From assembly GCA_043770215.1 (NCBI GenBank), contig JAYVIQ010000045.1, forward strand, positions 1-58,976: 58,976 bases of DNA. The letters run 5' to 3'. Positions 8,499 to 18,800 of the stretch are shown piece by piece. Below the pieces are notes generated by a model that was not told the origin of the DNA, searched no databases, and saw nothing but the letters and a program-made list of their open reading frames with translations. The translations under genes were made by a program, and so were the position numbers. This stretch comes from JAYVIQ01 sp043770215. Its GTDB lineage: Bacteria; Bacteroidota; Bacteroidia; Cytophagales; JAAEPT01. Numbering within the stretch: the first letter of the stretch is position 1; each line of letters opens with the position of its first letter.

Positions 8499-11400
8499 TG
8501 TTTTTTCACAAATTGGCAATGAGTGGATAAATCCATCCAACCAGTATTTAAAAATCTCTGTTTCCCAAGATGGGTTTTATCGGGTTTTCCCTTCTGATTT
8601 TTCAAATTCTGGCTTTGATCTTACCCAAATTGACCCTAGAAGTTTTCAGCTTTTAAGAAGAGGCAAAGATTGTTCTATAAGAGTGACTGGAGATCAGGAT
8701 GCAACATTTAATGGCACAGACTATGTAGAATTTTATGGTTCAAAAAACAATGGAGAAGATGAAAAAGAATTGTTTTTAGAGAATGCTCAGCTGAATTCTT
8801 ATTACAGTATGTACACAGATACAGCAGCATATTTTTTGACATGGGCTGGGGTTTCTGGTGCTAGAATAAATTCTATATCTACCCAAAATCAGGTATCTAC
8901 ATCTAATACTTTAGAGGTAAAAAAAAGAAATGTTTACACAGATTATTATGCCATAGGCAATGAAAGATCTAATGAAGTTTATTATTCTGAAGGAGATTTT
9001 GGAGAAGGTTTTGTTTCTGCTGGAATAAGAAATAACACTTCTAAGGATTTTTCCATGAATTTACAAGATAAATTACCAAATGGAGACCCTTCCAAATTAA
9101 GTATTTTACTTGTTGGAGAATATTCTAACTTTAGAACTGTAAATATTGCAATTACTAGTGGTGCAAAGTCTCTATTTTTTACAACTCCACAATTTTCATC
9201 CTTTGAAGATTTATTGTATGAAGTTAATTTACCAAATGATTTTCTTTCTGAAAATCTTGTTGTAACTCTTAGTCCTATTTCAGATATAAACATTACTGAT
9301 TTTATATCTCTAGCCTATATAGAACTTACTTATAATATTACCACAGACTTAAGTCCAATAACAAATAATTTTGTTTTCAAAGCGGATAAAAAATCAAGAC
9401 TATCCCTTTTGTTGCCAAACATAAATAGTACTTTTTACACCTTTAACAAAGAAACCGATTTAGATGAAATTTCTACTCCAAACAATTGGAGTAATGATGA
9501 AGATTTTGACCAATACTTTATATTCAGATACAATAAAAATGACTTTTTACGCCCTGCAAAACTTCAAAGAGCTGTTTTTTCAGACCAGCTTACCCCAGTA
9601 AATTATGTGTTGATTTCACATAAAAAATTATGGTCTGGAGCTAGTGCGTATAAACAGTTCAAAGAATCTGATTTAGGCCAAGAAAGAATAGTAGGATTGT
9701 ATGACATAGAAGAATTGTACAATACGTATTCTTATGGTGATAAAAACCCTCTGGCAATTAAAAGATTGTCCAAAAAACAACTAACTCTAGGGAATCCAAA
9801 ATCTTTAATGATTTTAGGCAAAGGACTAACCCCTGGGTTTCAATCAGGAAATACATACTACAGAAAAGTAAATTATTCGCCATTACTAATCTCAGATTTT
9901 GATTTTGTACCAACATACGGTATGCCTGGGTCAGATGTTTGTTTTACACAGGGTCTACTGCCAAACCCATATCAGCAAGCCATACCTACAGGCAGGTTAT
10001 CTGTATCATCTAATGAGTCTATTTTGACTTATATAGAAAAGCTAAAAGAACATGCTTTGCTAACTTACAAAGATACCTGGACTAAAAACTTTTTGCATAT
10101 AAGTGGTGGTAAAAATGTTTTTGAAGTAAATACATTTTTTGAGAATATGAATGCTCTGAAAGAAAAAATAAAAGGGCCACTTGTAGGGGCTAATACTGAA
10201 GTTTTTGCTAAAAAAACCAATTTACCTATTGAGCTATACAACATTAGCGAGCAAGTAAATAAAGGGGTTTCTATGATTACTTATTTGGGGCACAGTGCAC
10301 CTAATACAATAGAAATAGATATTGGAGAAGCATCTGACCCTACCAATGGCTATAGAAATAAAGGTAAGTATCCAGTTTTGTTTATCAATGGATGTAATTC
10401 TTTAGATATTTTTAACTCCTATACAAGATCAGAAAATTGGGTTTTAGCCCCCAATAGAGGTGCTATTGCTGCTTTTGGGCATTCAAGATTTGGTTATCCT
10501 AATTCTTTGTATAGGTACACAGAATTGTTTTATGAAGTAGCATTTACTGATTTAGATTTTTGGGGTGCCACACTTGGAGAGATTCAAAATGAAACCATAA
10601 AAAGATATTCTATAGATGATCCAAGCAATCCTATAAACTATACTCAAATACAGCAATGGACGCTTATGGGAGATCCAGACATTCGTTTTGTTGCCCCTAA
10701 AAAAACAGATTTTAGTTTAGATTCGCCCATATCTATTTTGTCCAAAAACAAAAATGAACGTTTGACAGTGAGTTCAGACTCTGCTAAAATTAGTTTTGTT
10801 ATTGCAAATAAAGGAATCGTAAATACAAAACCACTACAAGTTTGTATTACTCGGTATTATGATAATTTGTCTAAATCTGTACAGTATGGGCCATTTAAAG
10901 TAGAAAATGTAGGTTCTTACACTCCAGTAGAGTTCACCTTTTTTAATGGACTTCCAAAATCTCAAGGAAAAAATTTGTTTGAAGTCTTTTTGGATTGTAA
11001 TTCTAGCTTTGATGAATTAAATGAACAAAATAACATTTCAACACTAAAATTTGAGATGCCAAGTAAGGGAGTAAATTTGCTTTATCCTTACCCTTATGCT
11101 ATTGTTGGAGATTCTAAAATAGACTTTTCAATAGAATCTCAAGACAGAAGTACTTTAAATGAAGAGTATTTATTTGAGCTATCTAAAGAGGCTAGCTTTA
11201 CTTCTGTTTTTTTAAAGCAAAATGTAATTGCAGACAATGTGGCTATGTATAAAAACATAGATTTAGGTCCTATTGAAGACAGTACAACGTTTTATTGGAG
11301 AGCAAGACAAAAAAATGTGGCAATAGGAGAGGACACCATTTGGTCATCTAGATCATTTACATACATAAAAAACAAAACTGGCTGGGGACAATTTGAATAT

Positions 11401-13329
11401 GATCAATTTAAAAACAATGAGCTAATTAGAATAAATGATACAGGAACAAAATTAGAATATGACAGTATTCAAACAAAGCTAAACTTTAGCACGGTAGGCG
11501 CAAATTTCACAGGAGATTTTATATACAACACAAGTTTAGCAATAAATGACAGAACTGTTGTAGAATCTTTATGGCATCCCGGGTGCACTGTACCTGGTTT
11601 TGTTTTGTTGCCTTTAGATGGAGCTAGTTTACTTTCTTACAGAGGAAAATCAGCAAGTGGATATTCATCTTGCGGTTTAGATCCCAAGACTACAGCTCAT
11701 TTTGTTGCAGATAATGCACAGCATATGAGCAATATGCAGTCTTATCTAGAGAGTATTCCAGTTGGAGACTACTTAATTTTATTATCTACAAGCAACAATT
11801 TAATAGAAAATGTACCTGTAAATGTCTTAGATAAATTACATGAGTTTGGTTGTTTTACATTAGAGACTCTTAAAAACGGAACCCCTTACCTATTTGTTGG
11901 GAAAAAAGGAAGTGCTTTACCTATGTTTGAATCTTTTGATTTGGATAAATCTAAAAAAATAGAGCAAACGTATGTTATAAAAGATTTTGCAAGTTCTGGT
12001 GAAATAAAAGCAAAAGAAATTTCTGTTGCTACCTCTTGGGATGCGTTTTCATGGTCTTTTTTAGGTGTTAATACTGAAAAATTTTCTACTGATTTGTTTT
12101 CAGATACAAAAAACGTGTATGCAAGCAATGCATTTAAGAACTCAGTACCATCAGGGGATATCATTGATTTAAACAAAGAGACCTCTCTAAATTTATCCGC
12201 AGTTTTTACTGATAAGTCTCTAAAAACACTTAGCGAATTAGATCATTGGGCTTTGTTTTACACCATCTCACCAGAAGGAGTAGTTCTGCCAGCTGCTACA
12301 TCAGGTACAAATAGAATTAAGTATAATCAAGGAGATGCCATTGTTGTAAAAGCAGCCTTTTTAAATGTTTCTACCGTAGATTTTGATACACTACAAGTAG
12401 GTGTTAAGGTAAAAGATGCTGTTGGAAATATTTTGATAGACAAACAAATTAAAACAAGCCCCCTAAAAGCTAAAGACACGTTGTTTTTCGATTATAGTTT
12501 TGCAAACAAAAGCTTGGTTGGAAATGTAATTATTGAGTTTAATTTTAATCAAAGTCAGCTTTTAGAGCAGTATTTAGGGAATAATAACTACACTCAAATG
12601 ATTGCAATTGCAAAGGATGAAGTAGCTCCACTTACATATCTGAATTTGAATGGTGTAGTTCCAATAAAGGATGCATTAAGTACTAACAATCCAATTATTC
12701 AAATATTTATTTATGATGACAACAAAAACTTTCCCAAAAATGATACCTTAGGTATAGAAATGTATTTGTCTGGTCCCTGTGAAGATTTTAATAATTGCCT
12801 GTTAAAGCGAGTTTATTTTTCTCAAAAAGGATTGGTTTGGTCAAGAAACAAAGATTTCTTAGAAATTGACCTTCCTTTTTATGCATTAGAGCAGGGTAAG
12901 TACGAATTTAAAGTCTTTGGAGCAGATGCATACGGAAACATAAATGAAAAAGCAACAAGCATTACTTTTGAGGTCCAAGAAACTACTTCATTATCTGCTT
13001 TTTTGCCTTACCCATCTCCTTTTTCATCTCAAATGCGGTTTGCATATCAAATGAAAGGAAGCAAACAACCCCAAAAAATGAATGTTCAGATTGTAAATAC
13101 CAATGGAAATTTGGTGTGTGAACTTACAGAGAAAGAGCTTGGACCACTAACGCCTGGTTCTAATCTTACTTCTTGGTCTTGGGATGGCACAGATAGGTTT
13201 GGAAATCAACTGCCTAATGGAATTTATCTATATAGATGTACTATATTAGATAATGAAATTGTAGAAATGAAAACAGAAGCAGATCGTTTGTTTAAAGACG
13301 GTTGGGGCAGTATAATGATAGCTAGATAG
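8449..13329 (+). CDS. T9SS sortase-like C25 peptidase (PorU2-like)
   Basis: This 1626-residue secreted protein starts at a TTG (8449-8451). No ATG exists between the in-frame stop at 8428-8430 and the signal peptide RNLINIIALLSLVGSSVFSQ. It overlaps the end of porV2 by 50 bases, suggesting translational coupling. The N-terminal NQYLKISVSQDGFYRV and YVEFYGSKNNG are typical of PorU2. A gingipain-type C25 domain carries the catalytic His in YLGHSAPN (residue 615) and Cys in FINGCNSLD (residue 649), with WTLMGDPDIRF at its end. Long beta-rich regions follow, ending in a FlgD-like Ig module (PNGIYLYRCTI) rather than a T9SS sorting domain. Such sortases cleave the C-terminal signal of T9SS cargo and attach it to the cell surface. 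Confidence 0.85.
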   Translation: MRNLINIIALLSLVGSSVFSQIGNEWINPSNQYLKISVSQDGFYRVFPSDFSNSGFDLTQIDPRSFQLLRRGKDCSIRVTGDQDATFNGTDYVEFYGSKNNGEDEKELFLENAQLNSYYSMYTDTAAYFLTWAGVSGARINSISTQNQVSTSNTLEVKKRNVYTDYYAIGNERSNEVYYSEGDFGEGFVSAGIRNNTSKDFSMNLQDKLPNGDPSKLSILLVGEYSNFRTVNIAITSGAKSLFFTTPQFSSFEDLLYEVNLPNDFLSENLVVTLSPISDINITDFISLAYIELTYNITTDLSPITNNFVFKADKKSRLSLLLPNINSTFYTFNKETDLDEISTPNNWSNDEDFDQYFIFRYNKNDFLRPAKLQRAVFSDQLTPVNYVLISHKKLWSGASAYKQFKESDLGQERIVGLYDIEELYNTYSYGDKNPLAIKRLSKKQLTLGNPKSLMILGKGLTPGFQSGNTYYRKVNYSPLLISDFDFVPTYGMPGSDVCFTQGLLPNPYQQAIPTGRLSVSSNESILTYIEKLKEHALLTYKDTWTKNFLHISGGKNVFEVNTFFENMNALKEKIKGPLVGANTEVFAKKTNLPIELYNISEQVNKGVSMITYLGHSAPNTIEIDIGEASDPTNGYRNKGKYPVLFINGCNSLDIFNSYTRSENWVLAPNRGAIAAFGHSRFGYPNSLYRYTELFYEVAFTDLDFWGATLGEIQNETIKRYSIDDPSNPINYTQIQQWTLMGDPDIRFVAPKKTDFSLDSPISILSKNKNERLTVSSDSAKISFVIANKGIVNTKPLQVCITRYYDNLSKSVQYGPFKVENVGSYTPVEFTFFNGLPKSQGKNLFEVFLDCNSSFDELNEQNNISTLKFEMPSKGVNLLYPYPYAIVGDSKIDFSIESQDRSTLNEEYLFELSKEASFTSVFLKQNVIADNVAMYKNIDLGPIEDSTTFYWRARQKNVAIGEDTIWSSRSFTYIKNKTGWGQFEYDQFKNNELIRINDTGTKLEYDSIQTKLNFSTVGANFTGDFIYNTSLAINDRTVVESLWHPGCTVPGFVLLPLDGASLLSYRGKSASGYSSCGLDPKTTAHFVADNAQHMSNMQSYLESIPVGDYLILLSTSNNLIENVPVNVLDKLHEFGCFTLETLKNGTPYLFVGKKGSALPMFESFDLDKSKKIEQTYVIKDFASSGEIKAKEISVATSWDAFSWSFLGVNTEKFSTDLFSDTKNVYASNAFKNSVPSGDIIDLNKETSLNLSAVFTDKSLKTLSELDHWALFYTISPEGVVLPAATSGTNRIKYNQGDAIVVKAAFLNVSTVDFDTLQVGVKVKDAVGNILIDKQIKTSPLKAKDTLFFDYSFANKSLVGNVIIEFNFNQSQLLEQYLGNNNYTQMIAIAKDEVAPLTYLNLNGVVPIKDALSTNNPIIQIFIYDDNKNFPKNDTLGIEMYLSGPCEDFNNCLLKRVYFSQKGLVWSRNKDFLEIDLPFYALEQGKYEFKVFGADAYGNINEKATSITFEVQETTSLSAFLPYPSPFSSQMRFAYQMKGSKQPQKMNVQIVNTNGNLVCELTEKELGPLTPGSNLTSWSWDGTDRFGNQLPNGIYLYRCTILDNEIVEMKTEADRLFKDGWGSIMIAR

Positions 13330-13341
13330 TTTTTTTAGGAT

Positions 13342-14253
13342 ATGGAAGAGGAAAAAATGCAAGACCCTGGTTTTGGGGCTAAGTATTACAGACCTTCAGG
13401 TAGGATGATTAATAAAGATGGTTCTTTCAATGTAAAAAGAACTGGAGTATCTCCATTTATAAATGGGTATCAGTTTTTGATAGACATTAAATTGGTTTAT
13501 TTTTTTGGTATCATTTTGTTTTTGTTTGTTTTGTTTAATTTGTTTTTTGCTGCTATTTATTTTGGATTAGGCAAAGGTAATTTTAAAGGTATTGGTGATG
13601 ATTATACCTTTTTAGATGTCTTTTTTTTTAGTGCTCAAACCCTAACTACCGTTGGCTATGGGGCTATAACTCCAAGCAGTATACTGTCTAATTTTATTTC
13701 TTCGTTTGAGGCATTTATAGGGCTTTTGTTTTTTGCTATGGCTACAGGTTTGTTGTATGGGCGGTTTTCTAAACCAAATGCAAAAATAAAATACAGCGAT
13801 AAAATATTAGTATCTCCCTACCAAGAGGGTAGAGCGCTTATGTTTAGGATTGTAAATGCAAGAAGTACACAATTATCTGATATGAAAGTAAGGGTCATTT
13901 ATTCATTTATGGAAAAAGAAAATGGGGAATACAACCGCAATTATTTTAACCTAAATTTAGTTAGAGATACGGTTATGTTTTTTCCTCTAAGCTGGACTTT
14001 GGTTCATGTATTGGATGATGAAAGCCCTTTTAAACCCTATTCATTAGAAGAATTGCATCAAAAAAGTACAGAGTTGATGATTTTGGTGACTGGTTACGAT
14101 GATACTTTTGATCAGATAGTAACTTCTAGATACTCATATACAAGTTCTGAAATTGAGTTGAATGCCACTTTTGACCGTATTTTTCAGTCAAAAGAAGATG
14201 GAATAGTAGTGATAGAAGTAGACAAAGTAGGCGATTTCACATCTGTATCTTAA
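13342..14253 (+). CDS. Inward-rectifier potassium channel (KirBac-type)
   Basis: The 303-residue protein has an N-terminal slide-helix region, TM1 (about 50-75), a pore loop with selectivity filter TTVGYGA (TVGYG at residues 103-107), TM2 (about 120-145) and a large cytoplasmic immunoglobulin-like Kir domain (KIKYSDKILVSP, ALMFRIVNAR, SWTLVHVLDDESP). These are the hallmarks of KirBac channels, tetrameric K+ channels of the inner membrane. It starts 12 bases after porU2 on the same strand and so is probably co-transcribed, though no functional link to secretion is known. Confidence 0.93.
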   Translation: MEEEKMQDPGFGAKYYRPSGRMINKDGSFNVKRTGVSPFINGYQFLIDIKLVYFFGIILFLFVLFNLFFAAIYFGLGKGNFKGIGDDYTFLDVFFFSAQTLTTVGYGAITPSSILSNFISSFEAFIGLLFFAMATGLLYGRFSKPNAKIKYSDKILVSPYQEGRALMFRIVNARSTQLSDMKVRVIYSFMEKENGEYNRNYFNLNLVRDTVMFFPLSWTLVHVLDDESPFKPYSLEELHQKSTELMILVTGYDDTFDQIVTSRYSYTSSEIELNATFDRIFQSKEDGIVVIEVDKVGDFTSVS

Positions 14254-14310
14254 TGTGAAATCTAACATTTTTTTTCAGAATGAATTATTGTTGAAAACAG
14301 GTTTTCTACA

Positions 14311-15018
14311 TTAGATACTTTTAATCTCTACTAAATAATCATAATGTGTACCATCCAATATTTTTTTTATGCTAAGTCCGCACAGGTTACAAGCATCTTG
14401 TAGCAGATCATAGGATACATAAAGCCAGTCTAGGTTTAGTTCGCTTTCTTCAAAACAAATGGTATAATTCATATTGCCATAATAGTCATCATTCAAATCT
14501 ATCACATAGCTTCCGTCCTCATCTTCATACATATAAATAATGTCTGAACTATCTAGCAATATTTTTCCATTTTGGTTTAGCAAACTTTTGCAGTGCAATA
14601 AAAAGCTATTTAGATTTTCTAGCCTACCGGCCAATCCTACGCCATTCATTAATAGCAAGATAGTATCAAATTTTTGATCTTTAAAACTTAGGAAGTCTTG
14701 CTCAATTATTTGTGTTACCCCTCTATCTTCTAGCACATCGCAAGCAAGCGTAGATTTTTCAAGTGCTGTTACATCCATTCCTTTTTCTTGTAAAATAAGG
14801 CTATGAACTCCAGCACAAGCCCCAACGTCCAATACCTTTCCAACGCAAAGGTCTAACGCTTTTTTTTCAATTTCTGGCAATTCTTCAAATTCTCTAAACA
14901 GGTAAGAAACAGGTATTTGTTCATCTCCGGCTAGATCTGAAAAAACTTCTATTTCTAATGTTTCGTCTTCTGTAAGATAAAATTGCTTTATGGCTGTTCC
15001 AAAAACGTCTTTGTTCAT
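14311..15018 (-). CDS. Class I SAM-dependent methyltransferase
   Basis: The 235-residue protein carries the SAM-binding motif I (KVLDVGACAGVHSL), an acidic residue in motif II (VTALEKS) and a motif IV-like strand (FDTILLLMNGVGL). The substrate is unknown. Related proteins in Bacteroidota are annotated only as class I methyltransferases. The start codon directly abuts the stop codon of the upstream substrate-binding-fold gene with no spacer, so the two are almost certainly co-translated as the last members of a three-gene unit. Confidence 0.85.
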   Translation of the reverse strand: MNKDVFGTAIKQFYLTEDETLEIEVFSDLAGDEQIPVSYLFREFEELPEIEKKALDLCVGKVLDVGACAGVHSLILQEKGMDVTALEKSTLACDVLEDRGVTQIIEQDFLSFKDQKFDTILLLMNGVGLAGRLENLNSFLLHCKSLLNQNGKILLDSSDIIYMYEDEDGSYVIDLNDDYYGNMNYTICFEESELNLDWLYVSYDLLQDACNLCGLSIKKILDGTHYDYLVEIKSI

Positions 15019-15870
15019 TTAGTCTATAAGTTGAGTGAGAGAGGATATGATTTCTGCTGGTGTCATCTTTTTTTGTATCAGTTTTAGTTCAGTCAACGTG
15101 TGTATTACTTTGTTTAGCATTTTTTCTGAAACTTCCATATGGCTATTCCATTCTGTTTCTTGTAGCCATTGTTGTGCATCTTTAATTGTAAGTTCGTACT
15201 CTTCTGCAATTTCTTTGTCTATTTCTGGTCTACTTTTGAATAGATCCAAACACATATTTATACCGTCTAAAAAATTTTCTAGTTGGTTCTGATTTTCTGT
15301 AATAAAATCTTGGTGCGCCACCAATACAAAACAAGGCCATGGAGTAGGGCAGGTATCTATTCTTTGCATTTCGCCATTATCTACAAAAGGTTGGGTAGTA
15401 AATTTTTCCCATAAAAATAAAGCTTCTTCCTCAGTTTTAAATAGATTTCTAGCTCCTTCTAAATTTTGAATTGTCAAAAAAGAGAGTGAATCAGATGCCC
15501 ATTTTTTACCTTGAGCATAAACATATGCCATTAGATGTGAGCCACTCCCTAGCCTACTTATGGCAAAAGGCGTTGTAGAACTAGGTGTTTTTTTTGATGT
15601 TTTCCCTGTATGTACACCCCACACCAATGGAGAATCTACGTATATTTTTATGATTTTATATTCTTGGTTTTCAGCAATAAATTTTATGGCCCCCTCTGTA
15701 AGCAGTAATGCTAAGTTTATATCATTGTTTAATAGTGCTTGGGTCATGGCTCCTGTACCACCTGCAAACTCTATGAATTCATAATCTATTTCATCAAAAA
15801 CCCCCTCTTCTTCTGCTATGTGCCATGGAAAATTAAAGTGTTCTGGTACTCCACCAAGTTGTATATTCAT
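15019..15870 (-). CDS. Cytoplasmic periplasmic-binding-fold protein (NMT1/THI5-SsuA-like)
   Basis: The 283-residue protein opens with IQLGGVPEHFNFPWHIAEEEGVF and EFAGGTGAMTQALLNNDINLALLLTEGAIKF, the pattern of type-2 substrate-binding proteins of the NMT1/SsuA group, followed by an ISRLGSGSHLMAY ligand-loop segment and a C-terminal helical lobe. It lacks a signal peptide and has no ABC permease or ATPase nearby, so it is probably a soluble ligand sensor, carrier or enzyme, not a transporter component. Its start overlaps the stop of the giant upstream gene (TAATG), and the methyltransferase follows without spacing. Confidence 0.75.
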   Translation of the reverse strand: MNIQLGGVPEHFNFPWHIAEEEGVFDEIDYEFIEFAGGTGAMTQALLNNDINLALLLTEGAIKFIAENQEYKIIKIYVDSPLVWGVHTGKTSKKTPSSTTPFAISRLGSGSHLMAYVYAQGKKWASDSLSFLTIQNLEGARNLFKTEEEALFLWEKFTTQPFVDNGEMQRIDTCPTPWPCFVLVAHQDFITENQNQLENFLDGINMCLDLFKSRPEIDKEIAEEYELTIKDAQQWLQETEWNSHMEVSEKMLNKVIHTLTELKLIQKKMTPAEIISSLTQLID

Positions 15871-18800
15871 TATCTTTCTTCTATATAATCTATTACTTCT
15901 ACTGCTGCTTCATTAGCAGATCCTATCAATTCTTCTTTATACAAACTCTTATTATTCCACTCGAAGATTAATTCTTTAATTTGCTTTTTTTCATTGCCAG
16001 AGTATTCTGCAGAAATGTATTCTGGCTTTTCAAAGAAGGTCAAACTATCTTTGTCCAAAGGTAAAGGATTAGAAATAGCTAATTTTTTTTCTCTAGTGTA
16101 GCCATCATTGTAATAAGAATATACATAAAACAACACTTTTTCTTTTTTCTCTTTTTCTAGATCCTCACTTTCTTGGTTTACGTAATTTTGGCTCTTTTTT
16201 TGTTTTACTACTTTAATGAGCTTCATTTTGACAGGATTTTCATTTTCGTTATTATACTCGTTTTCGCTTTCTGTATTTGTCAGTGCATGGTATAGTTGAG
16301 CTTCTGATATGCCTTCTTTGCTTTTGTATTCATCTGGTATTTTATATTCCATGATTATGTTGCTAAGCATAAGCATAAGTTTATATCTATTTTTTATGTC
16401 TTTAAAGACTTTGTTTTTTTCTGATGCAGAAAGTACTTTATCATTTTTAAACAAGTACTTAGCAGCCTCAAATTTCAATTCTTGGTCCTTGTCTTCAAAC
16501 AATGAAAGCATTACTTTTTCTATACTATCACTTTCAGTATCAAGGGCTGTAATGATTTGTGTTATGTCTTTTAGATTAGACTTAATTACTGTAAAATTGC
16601 TGCTGTCTTTAGTCAGTTTTTTATATAGGTGTGCTACGTCTAAAAAATAACTACGTAAAAAAACCTCATTTGCTTTTATGCTATCGGTATTTATTTCTTT
16701 GTTAGAAAGGCACTCATTAGTAGATAGTAATAATTTTTTTTCCAAAGTCCATAAACTATCTTTCATCCAAAAGTTGAATGTTTTATGATTGTTTGCAAAA
16801 ATTTGTAAACTATCATCTAATTTTGTAAGCAGACGTGTGTAGCTTTTCTTATTTTGTTTGATGTTTTTGATTGGTTCTTTTATCAAATCCTCTAAAGCTT
16901 TAAATCCTTTTCCTTTATTTATTTTTGTGAGGTATTCTATGCATGCTAATCTAAATTTTAAGCTGTCTTTTAAGTATGTTTTACTTAGTCTATACATAAA
17001 ATCTGCTGTGGTAGAGTCGTTTACGTAACTGAGTACATGCAAAAGATCTAGTGTATTGTTTTCTAGTTTTTTATCGTTCAGTTTTGCTTCTTTTTCTGCA
17101 TATTGTTGTATTAGTTTAACGTGGCTAGAATCAAAAGGATAAAAATCCAATGCTTTTCTAGCATAACTCTGTTGCAAACTGTCTTTAGATAATAAGGAGT
17201 CTAATATTCCTTTTGATTTATCTTTAAATAAATTAGAATTGCTATTTATCAATCGGGTGTCTAAAGAATCAAAATAATTAGAAACGTTTCTGTTGTTTTT
17301 TAGTTCTTCTGGGTAAAATACTCTTTGTGTTATTACTGTGTTTCCTTTTTGAGTAAAACGTAGTTCTCCTTGTCCATTTTGGTTTTTTATGTTGAAATTT
17401 ACATGTAACCATTGTTTTTTAGAGGCATCAGAATTGCTTGAATCTCGTTTGCTTTCTTTAATGACATAATCTTCGTTGATAAAATCTTTTTTAAAGTAGC
17501 TAAACAATGAGTCTATGTTTGGTAAAGAATAATACTCTGAAAAAGTCTCTACATAGGTTTGGTAACAGATGCCCAAAGCGCTGTCTAGAGCGTAGTATTT
17601 ATTTCTACTAGCAAAAGGGGCTATTTGTTTTTCATCTTTCTTTTTTCTACTATGTTCGTACCCTGGAGCTTTATAGTAATCATAATCGTCTAAATTGTAG
17701 TCTTTTGTGGTTCTAATGTTGCGGGTATGAATAAAATTTCTGTCACTATTCAGTACACTTTTTTCTAATTCTTTGGGCAGTAAAATAGATATGCTATCTG
17801 TTTTGGTGATGTATTTTTTATATTCAACAGATGAATAATTTTCAAATGTAAATGAATCAAAAAAATCTTTAGCTTGTTTTTTCGAACTTGCCTTTTTATC
17901 TATTTTGGCTACCAATAAGTAATTTCTGTACCCTCTATTTATGTACTTAAGCCAAACATAATGCCCTTTATTGGCTTTTATTTTTGCTTCTAAACTAGGG
18001 TATTTACCAAATGTGGTGTAACTACTATCTTTTAAGTCTGAAATAAATTCTGTATAATACTCCAATCCCCATTCAAACACTTCTTTGTCATTGAAATACC
18101 AATTTCCTATGGGTGCATTGTTGTATCTAAAAATGAATTGATTATTGGCATTAGAACCAGACCAATAATGTACTTTATACTCATCCTCTGTTGTGTAATA
18201 CTGGTTTAATGCAAGCTCATTTTCTTCTTTTTTAGGATTGTATATGATGTTTTTGTATGTAGTGTTTGGGGGGGTAAGGATACTAAATGCGCCACTTGTA
18301 TCTGTTATTCTTCTCCAATTTTCTTTTGGTAGTATTTCTTTTTTCCATTGTATAGAACCCAAAAATTTAGAAGCTTGCTCATTTTCTAGGGAGTCTTTGT
18401 TTAGCGCAGCCACTTGCAACAAATACAAAAAATAGTCTTTTTTATAAAGTCTAGCTTTGTAATAAATTTGTTTAGGGTCCAGATCCCCCCCGCTTTTTTG
18501 AAGGTAATTATTTTCTGAAGTTAGCGGTTCATTCCAACACAATTCTAACCCATTAGTGTCTCCTTTAATTATTTTTTTTCTACTTAAAATGTTAGGAGAG
18601 TTTAATAAATAATCTATGTCTGTTTCTGATATTTTAGAATTTTTGCTGCCTGAAGAAAACCATCTTTCATCTAATTGTTGAGCATCGAAGGCAATTTCTC
18701 TTATTGGATCTAAAAATACATTTCTTACAATGCCATTGCTAAAAGCAGTAAGAGGACCAGGTGAATTAACCGTAAAGTCAGCATTTAAAGGTTGTACTGT

